DNA of 64,000 bases, taken from contig NZ_LMIR01000004.1 of assembly GCF_001429165.1 (NCBI RefSeq), positions 372,001 through 436,000 on the forward strand. Reading direction: 5' to 3'. This DNA comes from Agromyces sp. Root81. Its GTDB lineage: Bacteria > Actinomycetota > Actinomycetes > Actinomycetales > Microbacteriaceae. This document shows, one piece after another, positions 34,202 to 44,300 of this stretch; the stretch's first letter is position 1; each line of letters starts with the position of its first letter. The translations under genes were made by a program, and so were the position numbers. The notes beneath the pieces are model-generated. The model searched no databases, was not told where the DNA came from, and was given only the letters and a program-made list of their open reading frames with translations.

Positions 34202-35819
34202 TGCCGACGTAGAGCAGGCGCCGCTCCTCGTCGATCGCGTCGAACCCCTTGGCATATGCGATCGGAAGCATGCCCTCCGTGAGCCCGACGATGTAGACGT
34301 GCTCCCACTCGAGGCCCTTCGCCGAGTGCAGCGTCGCGAGCGTCACAGCCGAGACCGTCGGCTCGTGCTGGGCCTCGGCGCGGGCGCGCAGCTCATCGGC
34401 GAATGTGCGGAACGTCGTGCCGGCCGGCGCGTCGTCGACGAGCCGGGCGATCGCGTTCAGCGACTCCCAGCGGGCACGCACCGCACCGGGCCCGTCGGGT
34501 GCCTGCGCACTCCAGCCGAGGGCGCGCAGCACGTCGCTGACCGACTTGAAGAGCGGTTCGTCGGCGATCGTGAGGGCGGCGGCACGCAGTGCGTGCACCG
34601 CTTCGCGCACCTCGGGCTGGTCGAAGAAGCGCGAGGCGCCGCGGACGCGCGACCCCACCCCGACCTCGTCGAGCGCCCGCTCGAGGATCGCGGACTGCGA
34701 GTTCACGCGCATCAGCACCGCGATCGACTCGGGCGGCGTGCCCGCGTCGATGCTCGCGCGGATGCGGGTCGCGACCCCGCGCGCCTCGGAGAGGTCGTCG
34801 GCGTACTCGACGGTCCTCGGCTCGGCGTGCGACTTCGGCGGCGCGGCATCCGTGTCGGCACTCGCGGTGACCGCCTCGAGCCGCAGCGCGCCCGCCCGGC
34901 CGCGCATCAGCCGGTTGGCCGTGTCGACGATCTCGGTCGACGAGCGGTAGTTGCGCTCGAGGCGCACGACCGTGGCGCCCTCGTAGCGGCGCTCGAAGTC
35001 GAGCAGGTAGTCGGCGCTCGCACCCGCGAAGGAGTAGATCGTCTGGCTGGCGTCGCCGACGACGCAGAGGTCGCGCCGGCCGCCGAGCCAGAGGTCGAGC
35101 AGCTGCTGCTGCGCGGGCGAGACGTCTTGATACTCGTCGACGATGAAGTGCCGGTAGCTCTCGCGCACGTGCATGGCGACGGATGCCTCGGACTCGATCA
35201 TGCCCGCCATCGCGAGCAGCACGTCCTCGAAGTCGAGCATGCGCCGCTCGTCCTTCAGCGACTCGTATGCGTCGACGACGGCGAGGAACTGCTCGGGCGT
35301 GAGGCTGCCCGGCGCGCCTCGGCTGGCGAGCCGGGTCGCGTACGTCTCGGGACCCGCCACGGTGACCTTGCGCCACTCGATCTCGGCGGCGACGTCGCGC
35401 AGCGTCGCCGTGTCAACCCGCACACGGGCGCGCTCGGCGGCCTGCCCGAGCAGGCGCCCCTTGAACTCGAGCACCCGCGGCGCGCTGCCGCCGACGACGA
35501 TCGGCCAGAAGTGGTTGAGCTGCGCGAGCGCCGCCGCGTGGAAGGTGCGCGCCGGCACCGCACCCGCACCGAGTGCGCGGAGCCTCGCCCGCAGTTCGGC
35601 CGCGGCCCGCGAGGTGAAGGTGAGCGCCATCACCCGAGCGGGGTCGTAGGTGCCCGACGCCACCCCGTACGCGATGCGGTGGGTGATCGCCCGGGTCTTG
35701 CCGGTGCCGGCACCCGCGAGCACGCAGACCGGCCCGAGCAGCGCCTCGGCCGCGACGCGCTGCTCGTCGTCGAGCGCGTCGAGCAGGGGGTCGGATGCCC
35801 CGGTCACGACGTCGACCAT
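34038..35819 (-). CDS. uvrD2: Superfamily 1 ATP-dependent DNA helicase (UvrD2 type)
   Basis: The 593-residue 3'-5' helicase has motif I AGAGTGKT (35-42), motif Ia ALTFTSRAAAEL, motif II VDEYQDVSP, motif III GDASQTIYSFAGA, motif IV RLERNYRS, motif V TLHSAKGLEWEHV and motif VI LYVGITRARQRL. It lacks the C-terminal HRDC region found in mycobacterial UvrD2. ATG 35819 is the conservative start; GTG 35828 would give a GTGA overlap with the nudC stop. The 3' end overlaps the convergent TOMM-like gene. Confidence 0.92.
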   Translation of the reverse strand: MVDVVTGASDPLLDALDDEQRVAAEALLGPVCVLAGAGTGKTRAITHRIAYGVASGTYDPARVMALTFTSRAAAELRARLRALGAGAVPARTFHAAALAQLNHFWPIVVGGSAPRVLEFKGRLLGQAAERARVRVDTATLRDVAAEIEWRKVTVAGPETYATRLASRGAPGSLTPEQFLAVVDAYESLKDERRMLDFEDVLLAMAGMIESEASVAMHVRESYRHFIVDEYQDVSPAQQQLLDLWLGGRRDLCVVGDASQTIYSFAGASADYLLDFERRYEGATVVRLERNYRSSTEIVDTANRLMRGRAGALRLEAVTASADTDAAPPKSHAEPRTVEYADDLSEARGVATRIRASIDAGTPPESIAVLMRVNSQSAILERALDEVGVGSRVRGASRFFDQPEVREAVHALRAAALTIADEPLFKSVSDVLRALGWSAQAPDGPGAVRARWESLNAIARLVDDAPAGTTFRTFADELRARAEAQHEPTVSAVTLATLHSAKGLEWEHVYIVGLTEGMLPIAYAKGFDAIDEERRLLYVGITRARQRLELSWPRQGGGYRGEREPSRFLQELGTRTRGAAGAAQAARTRPGARA

Positions 35820-35824
35820 GCCAG

Positions 35825-36754
35825 TCACGTCCTCTCGGCGTCGAGGGGTCCGCCGTACCAGCGTTCGAGCAGCCAGCGTGCGATCGAGATGCCGCCCGGT
35901 AGGCCGATCTCGCCGGGCGCCGCCACGATGTCGTCGCGGGAGAACCAGCGCAGTTCGAGGATCTCCTCGCCGTCGGGCACCGCCGTGGCCGGTGCGACCC
36001 CGGGCGCGATGCGCGCCGAGAACCCGACCATGAGGCTCGCCGGGAAGGGCCACGGCTGCGACGCGACGTACTCCACCCGGTCGACCGCGATGCCCGCCTC
36101 CTCGGCGATCTCGCGCACGACGGCGGCCTCGAGCGTCTCGCCCGGTTCCGCGAAGCCGGCGAGCAGCGAGTAGCGGTTCTGCGTCCAGAGCGCATTCGAG
36201 CCGAGCAGCACCCGGTCGTCGTCATCGGTGACGAGCACGATGACGGCGGGGTCGGTGCGCGGGAAGTGGAGGCTGTCGTCGGCCGTGCAGCGCCGCGCCC
36301 AGCCGGCCTGCACCGGCACGGTCGTCGCGCCGCAGCGCGGGCAGTGCCCATGGTTCTCGTGCCAGTTGGCGATCGCGACCGCCTCGACGAGGAGGCTCGC
36401 CTCACGATCGTCCAGCACGGCCGCCGCATCGCGCAGTCCCTGCCATCTGGCCTCTTCGGGCTCGATGGCCGCCGCGGCATCCGCGTCGAAGACCCGCACC
36501 TCGAACCGCGACCCGCCCTCGCGACCGAGGTAGCAGCGCAGCAGGGGCGCGGGGAGTCCGTCGGGGGCCATGAGCTGCAGCGCCGGCGCAGAGCCGTCGA
36601 CGCGTTCGGCGAGGAGCGCGCGGCCGCGATGCACCGCGATGACGCGGGTCGCCGGGTCGGCGTCGAGCAACGCTTCGAGGCCTGGATCGGCGCGCGACGC
36701 GGCATCCCGGTCGATCGTCGAACGCGCGAACACCGGCGATGTCGATTCGGTCAC
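35825..36754 (-). CDS. nudC: NAD(+) diphosphatase / RNA deNADding hydrolase (NudC)
   Basis: The 309-residue protein has a degenerate N-terminal domain, a zinc ribbon (CPRCG, C138 and C141, then C156), the Nudix box GFAEPGETLEAAVVREIAEEAGI beginning at G200, and the NADH-type signature SQPWPFPASLM. The position expected for the fourth zinc cysteine is D159 in CTAD. NudC cleaves NAD(H) and removes NAD caps from RNA. It lies directly upstream of uvrD2 in the same operon, the same pairing as Rv3199c-Rv3198c. Confidence 0.93.
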   Translation of the reverse strand: MTESTSPVFARSTIDRDAASRADPGLEALLDADPATRVIAVHRGRALLAERVDGSAPALQLMAPDGLPAPLLRCYLGREGGSRFEVRVFDADAAAAIEPEEARWQGLRDAAAVLDDREASLLVEAVAIANWHENHGHCPRCGATTVPVQAGWARRCTADDSLHFPRTDPAVIVLVTDDDDRVLLGSNALWTQNRYSLLAGFAEPGETLEAAVVREIAEEAGIAVDRVEYVASQPWPFPASLMVGFSARIAPGVAPATAVPDGEEILELRWFSRDDIVAAPGEIGLPGGISIARWLLERWYGGPLDAERT

Positions 36755-36847
36755 GTGCCACCTTTCGATGCCCAGGTCGGGGTCGGAGTCGGCCGGAAGG
36801 CGTGGCGGTCGCCCGCAGCCGCGGGTTGCCTGCTTAAGCTGAATGCC

Positions 36848-38104
36848 ATGGCCAGACCTCCTCTCACTCTAGCCGCGTTGGCCACGGCGGCGGTGCCCGG
36901 ACTCGAGGTGCGTGCCGTGCGTGCGCACACTCGCAAGAGCCACGGCGCATTCGACGCGGTGCTGCTGCGCAGCACCGACGATCGCATGCTCGTGCTGCGC
37001 GTGCCGCGTTCGCAGGCCGCCGAATCCGAGCAGTCCTCCGACCTCGTCTCGCTTCGTGCACTGACCCCCGGCATCCGCTCGCGGCTGCCGTTCGACATCC
37101 CCGAACCCGTCGGCCAGGCGCCCATCGACGGCACCCGCGCGGTCGTCACGACCTTCGTGCCCGGTGCCGTTCGCACCGCCGACGAACTCGCCGAGCACGA
37201 CGGCATCGCGACCTCGGTCGGCCAGGCACTCGCCGCGGTCCACTCGCTGCCGACGGGATTCATCGCCGACGCAGGCCTGCCGCGCCAGACCGCCGCCGAG
37301 GCGCACGACGCCGTCGTCGAACTCATCGACCGCGCCGCCGACACCGGCCACCTGCCCGCTGCGCTGCTCCGGCGCTGGGAGGAGGCGACCGACGACGCCG
37401 CACTCTGGCGCTTCCGCCCAACCGTCGTCAACGGTGCGCTGGCCGCCGACTCGCTCCTCGTCGACGGCGACGCCGTCACCGGACTCATCGGGTGGTCGGC
37501 GCTCGCCCAGGGCGACCCGGCCCGCGACCTGCACTGGCTCCTGACATCGCGAGGCGACGCCGCCGAGCGGGCCCTCGACGCCTACTTCGATGCGCGCGAG
37601 GGCGACGCCGACGCCCACCTGCCGCAGCGTGCGCTGCTCTACGGCGAACTCGAGCTCGCGAAGTGGCTGCTGCACGGGGTCGAGGTGCGCGATGACGAGA
37701 TCGTCGCCGATGCCGTCGGCCTGCTCGACGGACTCGTCGCGAGCGTGCACGATCACTCGAGCGAGCCGCTCTCCCCCGAGACCGGGCCGATCCTCACCGT
37801 CGGCGACGTCGAGCGGATGCTCGACGAGACGCCGCGCGAGAACCTGCCGCGCGAGGCGGGTGCGAGCCTGCTCACCGACAGTTACGACTTCTCCGAGCTC
37901 GAACGACGCGAGGCGGGCGAACGCGATGCCGCGCCATTCGATGCGACGGCGCCGATTCCACTCGACCTCTCGGACTGGGGCGACGCGTCACCCGCTACCG
38001 ACGAGCGGGCCGACCGTGCCGACGGTCAGCGCGACGCTGCCGCCGACTCCGGCGCGGGCGCTGCGACCGACGCCCAGGCGCGGCGCAACGCCGCCTCGTC
38101 GTAG
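36848..38104 (+). CDS. Kinase-fold (APH-like) protein without catalytic residues
   Basis: From ATG 36848 the 418-residue protein follows the phosphotransferase (APH/choline kinase) fold: an N-lobe start LRSTDDRMLVLRVPRSQAAESE, hinge VVTTFVPG and the segment VVNGALAADSLLVDGDAVTGLIGWSALAQGDPARDLHWLL, which aligns with the usual HGDxxxxN...DW loop. Here HGD reads N195-G196-A197, the Asn is S202, and the metal-binding Asp of DW is G215. All catalytic positions are lost, so it should be a pseudokinase. A disordered acidic C-terminal ~100 residues follows. It is divergent from nudC, and its last 79 bases overlap adnB. Confidence 0.82.
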   Translation: MARPPLTLAALATAAVPGLEVRAVRAHTRKSHGAFDAVLLRSTDDRMLVLRVPRSQAAESEQSSDLVSLRALTPGIRSRLPFDIPEPVGQAPIDGTRAVVTTFVPGAVRTADELAEHDGIATSVGQALAAVHSLPTGFIADAGLPRQTAAEAHDAVVELIDRAADTGHLPAALLRRWEEATDDAALWRFRPTVVNGALAADSLLVDGDAVTGLIGWSALAQGDPARDLHWLLTSRGDAAERALDAYFDAREGDADAHLPQRALLYGELELAKWLLHGVEVRDDEIVADAVGLLDGLVASVHDHSSEPLSPETGPILTVGDVERMLDETPRENLPREAGASLLTDSYDFSELERREAGERDAAPFDATAPIPLDLSDWGDASPATDERADRADGQRDAAADSGAGAATDAQARRNAASS

Positions 38105-41100
38105 ATCGCGTCGGGCCTGATGACCCGATCGTCCTCGACGAAGTAGAAGACCGCGTCGATCGTGTCGGGTGCGATGCCCGCCCAGTTCGCATACGCGAGT
38201 CGGTAGAGCGCGAGCTGCGTCTGCTTCAGCTCGAGGTCGTGCGCGTCGCGCGGCGCCTTTCCGGTCTTCCAGTCGACGACCTGGTGACGGATGCCGCGCC
38301 GCCCGAGCTCGCTCGACGGATCGATGTCGAACACGGCGTCGAGCTTGCAGACGAACACGTTCTCGCCGATCGGCAGGTGCAGTTCGATCTCGACCGCCGA
38401 GGGCTTGCGGCCGCCCCACTCGGAGGCCTCGAACGTGGCCTGCAGCGCGCGCAACCGTTCAGGTGTGGGGTCGGCGATGCTCTCATCTCGCGGAGGCTCG
38501 AGTTCGGCGTAGGCCTCGAGACCGTCGAGCGCGTCGATGGCGGCCGCTTCGAGCTCACCGCTCGACCGCTGCTCGACCCACTGGTGGAACAGCGTGCCGA
38601 TGCGGGTCGCCCGGTACGGCCGCTGCGGCATCGGCCGTCGCAGCTGTGCGGAGACCGCGGCGGGGTCGTCGACGTAGTCCTTGAACCGCGACGCAGGCAC
38701 GCGAACAGGCACTTCGGCCGTGGCCGGCCCCTCGGCGCGGCGGCGACGCTCCTCGAGGAGCAGCCGGATGCGGTCGGCGAGCATCGGCCCGATGCCCTCG
38801 CCGCTCGGCCGTGCGGCCGCGGCGCGCACGGCCTCGGCCGCGGCGGTGACCGCGGGTCGGCGGATGCCGAGCGGGTCGAGCGGCCAGCTCACGCGCTCGG
38901 TCGACCCGGCTCGCGGGTTCTCGTCTGATTCCGGTGCGCCGGGCAGCAGGCCGGCCTCGATCACTCCGGCGGTCACGAGTTCGCGCAGGAACGGGCTCGG
39001 CTTGCGCGGCGCCTTCTGGCTCGCCCACCACGATCCCGCCAGCAGCAGGTCGCTGCGCGTGCGGGTGAGCGCCACGTAGGCGAGGCGCCGCTCCTCTTCG
39101 GCGTGGCGCTCCTTGTTCTCCTCGGCGAACTCGCCGACCGCGCGGTCGAAGTCGGCCTGGCTCTGCACGCCGCGCCACTGCAGTTCGGGCAGCTCGTCGG
39201 CGTCGCCCTTGAACTCGTTGGGCAGTTCGCCGAACGAGAGCCAGCCCTTCGACGAGCGAGGCTTCGACGGCACCTCGTCGTCGACCATGCGCGGGATCGC
39301 CACGACGTCCCACTCGAGGCCCTTCGAGCCGTGGATCGAGAGCACCTGCACGGCGCCGGGCTCGGGATCGTCTTGGCGCGGCGCGAGCCGGTCGCGCTGC
39401 TCGGCCTCGGTGAGCCAGCCGAGGAACGCCCCGAGCGTGGCGTGCTCGGAGACCTCGGCGAAGCCGGCGAGCAGTTCGTCGAACGCCTCGAGGCTCGGCG
39501 CACCGAGCGGCTGGGCGGAGTTCGCGGCGACCTCGATGTCGAGCAGCAGCTCCTGCTGCACGAGGCTGACGAAGTCGACGAGGCCGAGCCCGGCGCGACG
39601 TCGAAGCGACTGCAGCTGCGCGCCGGCCCGCCGCATGCGGGCGAGGCCGACGTCGCCGAACGCGGCGAGCGCCGAGTGCGAGTCGGGCGCCACGAGCAGG
39701 AAGTCGAGCGCGTCGACGATCGACGGCGACTCGTCGGGCGCGATCGAGGCGCGCAGCCCGGCTCGCACCTCGTCGCCGAGGCGCCGCGTCGACAGGTCGC
39801 GGTCGGCGAGCCACTTCGCGAGCGAGTGCAGCGCGGCGAGGTCGGCCGGGCCGATGCGCCAGCGCGCACCGCCCAGCACCCGCACGAGTTCGGAGCCGGC
39901 CGTGGGGTCGTTCAGCACCCGCAGCACGCACACGAGGTCGGCGATCACCGGCTGGTCGAGGAGCCCCGCCATGCCCAGCACGTGCACCGGCACGCCGCGG
40001 GCGCGCAGCGCCGCGGTGAAGATGCCGACGTTCGCGAAGGTGCGGCAGAGCAGGGCGCCGCTGCGGGGTGCCGGCTCGCCCGGCGCACCGCGACCGGCCC
40101 GCCCGAGGCGGTCTGCGAACCACGTCGCGACGAGGTCGGCCTCCTGCTCGATGGTCTCGGCCCACGCGGCTTCGAGCCGGCCCGGCTGCACGAACGGCGA
40201 GGCGCCGAGCGGAGCCTTGGGGATGCCGGCGTCGAGCGGCAGGATCAGCGTGTTCGCCGCCTCGAGCACGATCTTCGGGTTGCGCCAGCTCGTGGAGAGG
40301 TCGTAGACGGCGGCGTCGCCCCCGGGCGCGAAGTCTCGGCCGAAGCGAGCGAGGTTCGCGGCACTCGCCCCGCGCCATCCATAGATCGACTGGTCGGGGT
40401 CGCCGACCGCCATGACCGACTGCTCGCCGAACAGGGCGGAGAGGAGGCGCGTCTGCACGACGCTCGTGTCTTGATACTCGTCGAGCAGCACGGTGCGGTA
40501 GCGCTCACGGTGCCCGGCGACGACCTCGGGGTGCCGCTCGCAGATCGCGAGGGCGAGCGCGACCTGGTCGGAGAACTCGACGAACCCCTGCTGCTGCTTC
40601 GCCGCGGAGTACGCGTCGGCGAGTTCGAGCAGCGGCGGCAGCGCGTCGACGATGCCGAGGGCGTCGACGAACGAGGCGAAGTCGGTGCGCTTGCGCGGCG
40701 CCTCGATCGGCAGCCCCTCCATGGCGAGGAAATCGCGGGTCATGGCGCGCACGTCGCGGCTGTCGGCGACGTTCTCTGCGAGCGCGCGGCTGAGCGAGAG
40801 CACGGCGCCGGTGACCTTGTCGAGCGAGGCGTCGAGTTCGACGAGTCGTGGGTCGGCCGACGCCGCGACGACCGAGCGGGCCAGCTGCCAGGCGGATGCC
40901 TCTCCGAGCACGGCCGCGTCGGGTTCACGCCCGATGAGCATGGCGTGCTCTCGGTAGATGGCGCTCGCGAAGGCGTTGTAGGTGCCGACCGACGCGGATT
41001 CGAGGGGGTCGAGGGAGACCTCGGCGATGCCGAGCGAGACGAGCTGGGCGATGCGCTCGCGGATGCGCTCGGCGAGTTCGCCGGCGGCCTTGCGGGTGAA

Positions 41101-41388
41101 GGTGAGGCCGAGCACCTCGGGCACGGCGACGTGCCCGTTCGCGAGCAGCCAGACCACGCGGTTGGCCATCGTCTCGGTCTTGCCGCTGCCGGCCCCGGCG
41201 ACGACGATGCTCTGGCCGTGCGGGTCGGCCTCGATCACGGCCCGCTGCTCGGCGGTGGGCGCGTGCAATCCGAGCCGCGCGGCGATGTCGGCGGCGGCGA
41301 TTCCGGTGGTGGCGCTGCCGGTGGCGGCGCTGACGGCCGGGTTGGCTTCCGCCGGGGCGGTTCCGGCCGCGCCGATGCCGGCGCTCAT
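38026..41388 (-). CDS. adnB: Helicase-nuclease subunit AdnB
   Basis: The 1120-residue protein is an SF1A helicase with a C-terminal RecB-type nuclease. Motif I is AGAGSGKT (64-71), motif II VLLDEYQDTS, motif III GDPDQSIYGWRGA, motif V SIHGSKGLEWDVVAIP and motif VI VALTRTRSDLLL. The nuclease domain at the end shows CKLDAVFDID, then HQVVDWKTGKAP and QTQLALYRLAY. It forms with AdnA the dimeric double-strand-break resection motor of actinobacteria, AdnB being the lead helicase in mycobacteria. The first ~40 residues are Ala/Gly-rich. Its ATG overlaps the adnA stop (ATGA). Confidence 0.93.
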   Translation of the reverse strand: MSAGIGAAGTAPAEANPAVSAATGSATTGIAAADIAARLGLHAPTAEQRAVIEADPHGQSIVVAGAGSGKTETMANRVVWLLANGHVAVPEVLGLTFTRKAAGELAERIRERIAQLVSLGIAEVSLDPLESASVGTYNAFASAIYREHAMLIGREPDAAVLGEASAWQLARSVVAASADPRLVELDASLDKVTGAVLSLSRALAENVADSRDVRAMTRDFLAMEGLPIEAPRKRTDFASFVDALGIVDALPPLLELADAYSAAKQQQGFVEFSDQVALALAICERHPEVVAGHRERYRTVLLDEYQDTSVVQTRLLSALFGEQSVMAVGDPDQSIYGWRGASAANLARFGRDFAPGGDAAVYDLSTSWRNPKIVLEAANTLILPLDAGIPKAPLGASPFVQPGRLEAAWAETIEQEADLVATWFADRLGRAGRGAPGEPAPRSGALLCRTFANVGIFTAALRARGVPVHVLGMAGLLDQPVIADLVCVLRVLNDPTAGSELVRVLGGARWRIGPADLAALHSLAKWLADRDLSTRRLGDEVRAGLRASIAPDESPSIVDALDFLLVAPDSHSALAAFGDVGLARMRRAGAQLQSLRRRAGLGLVDFVSLVQQELLLDIEVAANSAQPLGAPSLEAFDELLAGFAEVSEHATLGAFLGWLTEAEQRDRLAPRQDDPEPGAVQVLSIHGSKGLEWDVVAIPRMVDDEVPSKPRSSKGWLSFGELPNEFKGDADELPELQWRGVQSQADFDRAVGEFAEENKERHAEEERRLAYVALTRTRSDLLLAGSWWASQKAPRKPSPFLRELVTAGVIEAGLLPGAPESDENPRAGSTERVSWPLDPLGIRRPAVTAAAEAVRAAAARPSGEGIGPMLADRIRLLLEERRRRAEGPATAEVPVRVPASRFKDYVDDPAAVSAQLRRPMPQRPYRATRIGTLFHQWVEQRSSGELEAAAIDALDGLEAYAELEPPRDESIADPTPERLRALQATFEASEWGGRKPSAVEIELHLPIGENVFVCKLDAVFDIDPSSELGRRGIRHQVVDWKTGKAPRDAHDLELKQTQLALYRLAYANWAGIAPDTIDAVFYFVEDDRVIRPDAIYDEAALRRAWASVAAPAPESAAASR

Positions 41389-44300
41389 GCCGACACCGCC
41401 GGCACGAGGTGCACGCGATACTGCCAGCCGCCGAACCTCGAGCGGTACCCGAGCTCGGCGGGTCCCTCGAACTCGCTGCCCGACATGGTGCGGGCGACGC
41501 TGTCGAGCCGCTCGCGGAACTCCGCATCGGCCTCGTCGTCGAACGGCTGCTGGGCGCGCTCGGTGAAGGCGTTGCCGCGCGTCGGCTTGGCGAGGTAGAC
41601 GAGCTTCGCACCGCCGAGTGTGCCGCTGTTCGGCACTTCACCGGCCCGTGCGGCCAGCTGGTAGGCGGCGAGCTGCGGGTGCGCGGCCGTCTCGGCGGCC
41701 GACGGCGGCGTGCGGCCGGTCTTCAAGTCGACGATCACCGTGGTGCCGTCGGCCGAGGCCTCGACGCGGTCGATCGTGCCCGAGATGCGTACCCGCCCGA
41801 TGACAAGGGTGAAGCGCCCCTCGGCCCCGAGCAGCACCTTGCCGTCGTCGACGAAGTTCGCGAGGTAGTCGGATGCCCCTTCGGCCATGCGCCGCGCGCC
41901 ACGGCGCTCGCGCTCGGCCACCCAGCCGGCTTCGAAGCGCAGTTCGCGCCAGCGCTCCTCAACGGCGGCCCACAGGGTCTCGATGCTCGTGTCTCCGTCT
42001 TCTCGGGCGCCCGCCTCTTCGACGACGGCGTGCACGATCGTGCCGATCGAGGCGGCGAGGCCCGACGGCGGCGAGGCGACGTGGTCGATGAACCAGCCGA
42101 GCGGCGACTCCTCTGCGCGATCAATCTGCGACGGTGAGACCGAGACGAGGGCCTCGGGGTCGCCGTCGAGATCGACGAGCGGTGCCGTGGTCGACGGCTC
42201 GGCGAGGCCGTACCACTCGTCGGGGTGGGCGCCGGGCACGCCCTGCTCGGCGAGCAGGGCGAGAGCGGCTGGAGCCTCGCCGCCGCCGGAGCTCGTCGCC
42301 TCTTCGCGCAGGGCGCCGACGAGTCCTCGCAGGTGCAGCGGGCGGCGACGCGCGGCCTTGATGCGCTCGGTCGCGTACCCCATGAGCATCGACGGCTGCT
42401 CGTCGTCGTTGGCGGTGCAGCTGAGCACGAGCTGTCGGCTCGCGCGCGAGGCGGCCAGCACGAAGAGCCGCAGCTCGTCGCCGCGCACCGATGCACGCGC
42501 CTCGGCGACCGTCTCGGGCGCCGGCAGTGGTGCGCCGGAGCGGGCCGCCGCGACGACGCGCGGCAGGAGCGCGGAGTGCAGCAGGGTGCCGCGGGGGCGG
42601 AGGTTCGGCCAGACGCCGTCTTGCAGGCCGGCGATCACGACGACCTCGAACTCGCGGCCGATGACGGCGGGCGGCGTGGTCACGACGACGGTCTCGGCCG
42701 AGCGCTGCGGCGCGAGCGAGTCTTCGGGCAGTTCGCTCGCGAGCACCTCGTCGACGAAGCGCACGGGCGGCGCGTCGGGCTCGCGCTCGACGAAGCGCTG
42801 TGCGGCCGCGAAGAGGGCGACTGCAGCGTCGAGTGCGCGGTTCGCCTCTTCGGCCAGCACGCCCGTGCCTGCGGCCTGTGCGGCCCATTCGGTGGCGAGC
42901 CCGCTGCCCTCCCAGATCGACCAGAGCACCTCTTCGATGGTGCCGCCACGCTGGGCGACGCCGCGAGCGGTCGCGAGCAGCTTCGCGAGTCGCGCCGCGC
43001 GCCGTGCGGGCGCTGCGTCGATGGTCTCGAACCCGCCGGGGGCGCCGAGCGCCTCGACGAGCAGTTCGTCGGCCGTGCGCGTGCCCTCGTTCGCGAGCTC
43101 CTCGTGCCGGAGGGCGAGTCGCAGCCGGCGGAGGCCGACGCTGTCGAGCCGGCCGATCGGCCCGGTGAGCACCGTCACGGCGAGCTCGGGGGTGAGCGGT
43201 TCGCGGTCGAGCACGAGCGAGGCGGCCGCGAGCAGAGCCGCGGCGGCCGGTGCGTCGCGCAGCGCGGTGCGGGCGGCGTTGCCGGCAGTGGGCACATCGG
43301 CGAGCGCGAGCCCGCGCTCGAAGGCCGGCACATCGCCGCCCGAGCGCAGCACGACGGCCATCGACGACCAGGGCACGCCGTCGAGCAGGTGCCGCTCGCG
43401 CAGCACGGCCGCGACGGCCTGGCATTCGGCGGCGTGCGACGGCGCCTCGATGCCGAGCACGGCGGCGAGCCGGTCGGCCTCGGCACCGGTCGGCGTCTCG
43501 CGCACGGCCGAGCGGTGGGTGCCTCCGAGGGCGGTGCCGATGTGGCCGCTGACCGACTGCACGATCGCCCGCAGTTCGGGGCGGCCCCGGTGCACGACGG
43601 GCAGCTCGACGCGCTCGACGGCCCCGGTGCCGAGCACCGAGCCGAGTGAGCCGAGCAGCTCGGCACGCCCGCCGCGGAATCCGTTGGAGGCGACATCGGG
43701 GTCGCCGAGTGCGATCACCGCGACGCCCCGGGCCGCGAACGCGCCGAGCAGCGCGGCGGTCGACTCCGTGGCCTCCTGCGCGTCGTCGACGACGATGAGG
43801 CGCACGCGCGCGAGCAATCCGAGGGCGGCCTCGGCCGAGGCATCCGTCGTGCTGTCGCGCACGATCGCCGCAGCGAAGGCGCCCAGCTCCGACGAGTCGT
43901 ACTGGTCGGGCCGCAACTGCGCCTTCACCTCGTCGTACTCCTCGAGGAATGCCGCGGCGGCCACCCACTCGGGCCGGCCGGTGCGATCGCCGAGCGCGGC
44001 GAGCGTCGGCGCGTCGACGCCGTGCTCGACGGCGCGCATGAGCAGATCGCGCAGCTCTGAACGGAACCCGCGGAGCACCCGCACCTCGGGCGTGAGCGGG
44101 TCGGGCCACTCGGGCCCGAACCCGTCGCGGATGCCGCCCTCGAGCAGCTCGCCGATGATCTGGTCGTGCTCGGCGCCCGTGAGCAGCGTCACGGGCGTGC
44201 CCGTGAAGGCGCGCACCACCTGGAAGGCGAGGGAGTTCGCCGTGCGGGCGAGCGGGCCCCGCGTGGTGACCCCGAGTCGCACCGCGAGCCGGTCGCGCAG

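Noticed and set aside
36848..38104. Aminoglycoside or macrolide phosphotransferase resistance gene
   Set aside because: The fold is similar but the catalytic HGD...N...DW residues are all replaced, so resistance by phosphorylation is not supported.
39103..41598. An 831-codon plus-strand frame opposite adnB/adnA
   Set aside because: Same composition artefact; the minus strand carries all helicase and nuclease motifs.
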